DNA from: Pseudomonadales bacterium
Lineage (GTDB): Bacteria; Pseudomonadota; Gammaproteobacteria; Pseudomonadales; Azotimanducaceae
DNA length: 10,408 nt
Direction: 5' to 3'
NCBI GenBank assembly: GCA_021295935.1
Contig: JAGWBL010000022.1
Coordinates: 1-10,408, forward strand
Shown here: piece by piece, positions 7,939 to 10,408 of the stretch
Layout: every line of letters begins with the position of its first letter
Numbering within the stretch: position 1 is the stretch's first letter
The notes under the pieces: model-generated
What the model saw: the letters and a program-made list of their open reading frames with translations, nothing else
Told to the model about the DNA's origin: nothing
Databases searched by the model: none
Program-made: the position numbers and the translations under genes

Positions 7939-8934
7939 CTAGGCGGCTTTGGGTTGCTCGGCAGGTGGATTGGTTTCCTGGTTCTCACGAGCGGCTTCGG
8001 CTCGTCCCCGTTTCAACATGAACGCCAGATAGGCTTCTTCCAAGGACGGCTTGTCCACCTGCTCCGCGCCGTCAGGCAACGCCTGGTTGCCATCAGACAC
8101 GAATCGAATCTGCATCTCGGAACCGCGTGGGATGCGGGAGACGATCTCGAATGCGGCTTCGATCAAGGGGGCGCCGCGGTGTTCGACCGTGGCTGTGAAC
8201 ACCGTGCCTTCCGCTTCGCTCAGCAGCGCGGAGGGCGAGTCCTGAAACACGACCTGTCCCTCGTCAAGGATGGCAATCTCCTGGCAGCCACCTCCTAGGT
8301 CCGCCACGATGTGGGTGGACTGCAGGATCGTCCGGTCCGTACCGAGACGAGTCATGAGTTGCCGGAAGCGCATTCGCTCCTCGGGATCGAGTCCAACCGT
8401 CGGTTCGTCGACGATGATCACTTGAGGTTCATGCACCAGCGCCTGCGCTACGCCCAGTCTCCTGACCATGCCTCCGGAGAGCTTCTTGACCTTGCGGTCC
8501 GCTACATCGCTCAATCCGACCATTTCCAGAACTTCCTCCACACGAGCCTTGCGATGCGCCCGGTCTCGCATGCCGGACAGGCGTGCGAGCGTGTCGAGCA
8601 CCTCTTCCGTCCGATGCAGGCGCCACGCTCCAAACGTCTGGGGAAGATAGCCCAGCAGCGCACGCACTTGGAGAATCTCCTTGGTGACGTCATGTCCATG
8701 CACACGCACCACACCCTGCGTTGGCTTGAGGATGGTGCACAGAATGCGCATCAGCGTGCTCTTGCCGGCGCCATTGGCGCCGAGGAGTCCGAAGAAACCC
8801 GTTCCGAAGTTGAGATTGATCTCCTTCAGGACCTCGAGTCTGCCCCGGTTGTAGGTATGACTCAGCGCTTGGATTTCTATGGCCCTGTCTGGCGAGAAGC
8901 GAGGTTGGGCTGAGGAGGTCACTGGCTGGATCAA
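7939..8934 (-). CDS. ABC transporter ATP-binding protein
   Basis: The cytoplasmic ATPase that should power the downstream fused permease; 331 residues from the TTG at 8934. All core motifs are present: Walker A GANGAGKST (52-60), Q-loop in GYLPQ (Q99), signature LSGGM (152-156), Walker B VIIVDEP (172-178, catalytic E177), D-loop GLDP and H-loop STH (H208). A C-terminal extension of about 100 residues follows the nucleotide-binding domain and ends in a charged, Pro/Ala-rich tail, as in ABC-2 (drug/lipid or Nat/CcmA-like) exporters. No ATG precedes Walker A in frame. TTG 8934 has GGGAG 12 nt upstream; GTG 8922 is an alternative that would drop four residues. The gene lies 23 nt from the permease and is surely co-transcribed with it. 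The substrate is not predictable. Confidence 0.95.
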   Translation of the reverse strand: MIQPVTSSAQPRFSPDRAIEIQALSHTYNRGRLEVLKEINLNFGTGFFGLLGANGAGKSTLMRILCTILKPTQGVVRVHGHDVTKEILQVRALLGYLPQTFGAWRLHRTEEVLDTLARLSGMRDRAHRKARVEEVLEMVGLSDVADRKVKKLSGGMVRRLGVAQALVHEPQVIIVDEPTVGLDPEERMRFRQLMTRLGTDRTILQSTHIVADLGGGCQEIAILDEGQVVFQDSPSALLSEAEGTVFTATVEHRGAPLIEAAFEIVSRIPRGSEMQIRFVSDGNQALPDGAEQVDKPSLEEAYLAFMLKRGRAEAARENQETNPPAEQPKAA

Positions 8935-8955
8935 TTGGCTTGGAATCTCCCTGAA

Positions 8956-8961
8956 ATTATA
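8956..8961 (-). promoter_or_regulatory. possible -10 box upstream of the ABC ATPase gene
   Basis: The minus strand reads TATAAT, a perfect match to the sigma-70 -10 consensus, 21 nt upstream of the TTG start at 8934. No good -35 hexamer sits 16-18 nt further upstream (the sequence there is TCCTCG). The predicted transcription start, near 8949, would fall inside the GGGAG ribosome site and leave only about 15 nt of leader. It is a candidate only. Confidence 0.25.
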
Positions 8962-9196
8962 GGTTTGTGATCGTCATGCGAGGAGTTCCCTCAATCAGCT
9001 TGATGTCTCGCCGAGACAGTTCGTTGCGGGGTCGCTGGCGGTCGAGCGGCGTAGCGCGGGTACGGAATTCCATGGCGCGAACCAGGAAACCGAAGGGTGC
9101 AGGGGAGGCAGTTCCGACGGTTGCAGGCTCGGCAGGCCCCGTGCGTCTCCAGAACACTCGGATGAAATGCGAAACCCGAGGAGCGCGGTATCGCAT
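8957..9196 (-). CDS. possible small basic protein, unrecognised
   Basis: An open frame of 79 residues from ATG 9196 (or 95 from GTG 9244), ending TAA 22 nt before the TTG of the ABC ATPase. A purine-rich GGGGAGGAG lies directly against the ATG, closer than a normal Shine-Dalgarno. The product is Arg-rich (about one residue in six), has no membrane segment or signal peptide, and ends in a segment reading NELSRRDIKLIEG. I do not recognise a family. About two thirds of third codon positions are G or C, which is not decisive. The tight spacing to the ATPase favours a real leader gene. The overlap of its stop with a TATAAT box and the lack of any known motif argue against it. Confidence 0.2.
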   Translation of the reverse strand: MRYRAPRVSHFIRVFWRRTGPAEPATVGTASPAPFGFLVRAMEFRTRATPLDRQRPRNELSRRDIKLIEGTPRMTITNL

Positions 9197-9862
9197 CTCC
9201 TCCCCGCTGCTTGCGATCAAGTGAAGCCAGAAGCCAAGCGACACCGAATGTCGCGGGGTTGCGGGCGCGGACGGGAGGGCAGCGCGAAATACAAGACTTG
9301 CACATGTTGCAACATGTTGTGGGTGTCTTCCGTTTTGACGGACATGTGCCTGCTGCCAAGAGCCTCAAGTCGCTTCTCGACAGCAGCCTATTCGGCACCG
9401 TGCTGGCCGGCCCGCTACGGCGGATTTCGAACCGAACTGGAAAGGTTGCATCCGAGCATCGACGGCTCAGCCTGAACGAGACACTTGGAGTGGAGAATCG
9501 CCGCCCTGGCAGTCACCACGCGCGCCTTGGAGAGTTCCCACCGTTACGTTTGGGTGCCCCATGCACCATTGCCGCAAGGTCTCATGGTCCTCGCAGGGTG
9601 GGGCTCCACCTGCAAGACAGGCCTTGTATGGCACAGGGTGCGACAGGACGGCCGGTCGGACGGTCGCGGCGTAAGATTCCGCTCTTGCAGCGTCACCCAA
9701 GCCCTGCCATTCGGCATTCGCGGCCAGCGGCCACGAACCCACGCCGCAGGTCGTAGGCAAGTCAATCTCATCGCAAACCGCAGGCTCGGTCATTCGACCC
9801 GCCATTGGCAGAAGCTCTTGGAACGAATCGCGAGAGAGTTTGCGAGCCCCTGCCTGTTGGGC
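8962..9862. other. about 0.9-kb region without a recognisable gene
   Basis: Between the YhhQ-like transporter and the ABC ATPase I find no frame that resembles a known protein on either strand. The open frames here (for example 9467-9805 and 8991-9398 on minus, 9211-9756 on plus) overlap one another, are rich in Arg, Pro, Cys or Ser, and show no motif, so they look like chance frames of GC-rich DNA. No tRNA, rRNA or recognisable structured RNA was seen by eye. It holds the 16-bp palindrome at 9302-9317 and the weak candidate ORF at 8957-9196. Confidence 0.5.
9302..9317. promoter_or_regulatory. perfect 16-bp palindrome, possible operator
   Basis: ACATGTTGCAACATGT is a perfect dyad. The half ACATGTTG also recurs directly at 9312-9319, so it is repeated at a 10-bp period (one helical turn). 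A further ACATGT lies at 9342-9347. It sits in gene-free DNA about 370 bp upstream of the ABC ATPase start. The form is that of a binding site for a dimeric regulator, but no regulator gene is in the window and I do not recognise the motif. Confidence 0.35.
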
Positions 9863-10408
9863 TTAGCTGTCGACTTCGACCCTCTTCCGTGCCGCGTAAC
9901 CGGCGAAAACAACCGTCTTGCCGAAGTCGTTGGGGTCTATCTCCTCGTTCTGCTTGAGCCCGAGGAGCGGACGCAGGTAATGGATCGCGGCGTAGGCAGG
10001 ACCGGTGTCGATCAATGCCACGGTCAACTTGTAGATGTATCCCGACCAGATGAACACCATGAGCTGGGGCAACATCGGCCTTGTCTCGTCCACCGGCAGG
10101 GCATTTGCGACATAGGCGGTCACAAGAACCACCGCCACCGTGTCCACCAACTGGCTTACCAGTGTTGAACCGTTGTTGCGAATCCACAAGTAACGGCCGC
10201 CGGTCAGCCATTTCCAGAAGTGGAACAGCCGCACGTCGCAGTACTGCGCTGTCAGGTACGCAATCATCGAGGCCAGCACGGAACCGTAGGTCAGATTGCG
10301 CACTTCGAAGAACACTGGCAACCGCCCGCCCTCGTCGATCACGGGAAGTCCTGTGGCCGGATCGATGGGTTCGAAACCGGGCAGCGCGCCGCCCAGCCAG
10401 AGAATGAA
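9863..10408 (-). CDS. yhhQ: queuosine precursor transporter (YhhQ/VUT family), 5' end outside window
   Basis: The last 181 residues of an inner-membrane transporter; the frame is open to the right edge, so the start is missing (family members have about 220-250 residues). This family (DUF165/Vut_1, COG1738) takes up queuosine precursors such as preQ0/preQ1 for tRNA modification. Visible hallmarks, numbered from the first visible residue: RNLTYGSVLASMIAYLTAQ (37-55) in a membrane helix, then a Asp/Phe-rich turn with LFHFWKWLTGG (61-71), then LWIRNNGSTLVSQLVDT (74-90) leading into the next helix, and a last hydrophobic block (~113-145). The charged tail ends ARKRVEVDS. A polar, acidic/Pro-rich loop (about 10-35) precedes the first complete helix. 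The next gene starts about 0.9 kb downstream, so it is probably not in the ABC operon. The specific ligand is inferred from family only. Confidence 0.88.
   Translation of the reverse strand, partial: FILWLGGALPGFEPIDPATGLPVIDEGGRLPVFFEVRNLTYGSVLASMIAYLTAQYCDVRLFHFWKWLTGGRYLWIRNNGSTLVSQLVDTVAVVLVTAYVANALPVDETRPMLPQLMVFIWSGYIYKLTVALIDTGPAYAAIHYLRPLLGLKQNEEIDPNDFGKTVVFAGYAARKRVEVDS

Noticed and set aside
9467..9805. Minus-strand open frame of 112 codons downstream of the YhhQ-like gene
   Set aside because: No ribosome site, no recognisable motif, and overlapping frames of similar quality on both strands.
9845..9863. AGCCC/GGGCT inverted repeat at the YhhQ-like stop codon as a terminator
   Set aside because: The stem is only 5 bp, overlaps the stop codon and has no T-run after it.

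Overview
The window suggests a Gram-negative bacterium with a moderately GC-rich genome, probably a proteobacterium. The grounds are a lipoprotein membrane-fusion adaptor paired with an RND permease and a GC-leaning third codon position. I cannot name the organism. Every gene I can support lies on the minus strand, so transcription runs from high to low coordinates. The long plus-strand open frames are antisense shadows.

Layout in transcription order: (1) 10408-9863, the 3' part of a queuosine-precursor transporter (YhhQ/VUT family), whose 5' end lies outside the window. (2) 9862-8935, about 0.9 kb without a recognisable gene. It contains a perfect 16-bp palindrome, one weak candidate small ORF and a consensus-like -10 box. 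(3) 8934-7939, an ABC ATPase with all core motifs. (4) 7915-4253, a 1220-residue fusion of an ABC-2 type permease, a large extracytoplasmic M1-aminopeptidase-like domain and a C-terminal golvesin-like beta domain. (5) 4252-3958, a 295-bp spacer with a 7-bp-stem hairpin. (6) 3957-2875, a lipoprotein RND adaptor. (7) 2874-1, an RND permease whose GTG start directly abuts the adaptor stop and whose last part runs off the left edge.

The ATPase and fused permease form one ABC transporter: the ATPase powers it inside the cell, and the permease carries about 900 residues outside the membrane. The adaptor and RND permease form a separate, translationally coupled efflux unit. No outer-membrane channel gene is visible. 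Whether the two units share a substrate or a transcript cannot be told from the sequence.

The most notable observation is that the M1-like domain has lost its catalytic signature. The HEXXH site reads N-Q-L-V-H, and the catalytic tyrosine position reads histidine, yet the protein is intact over its full length. It looks like a pseudopeptidase fused to an ABC permease and capped by a carbohydrate- or wall-associated type of domain. Its role (binding, sensing or scaffolding) is unknown.
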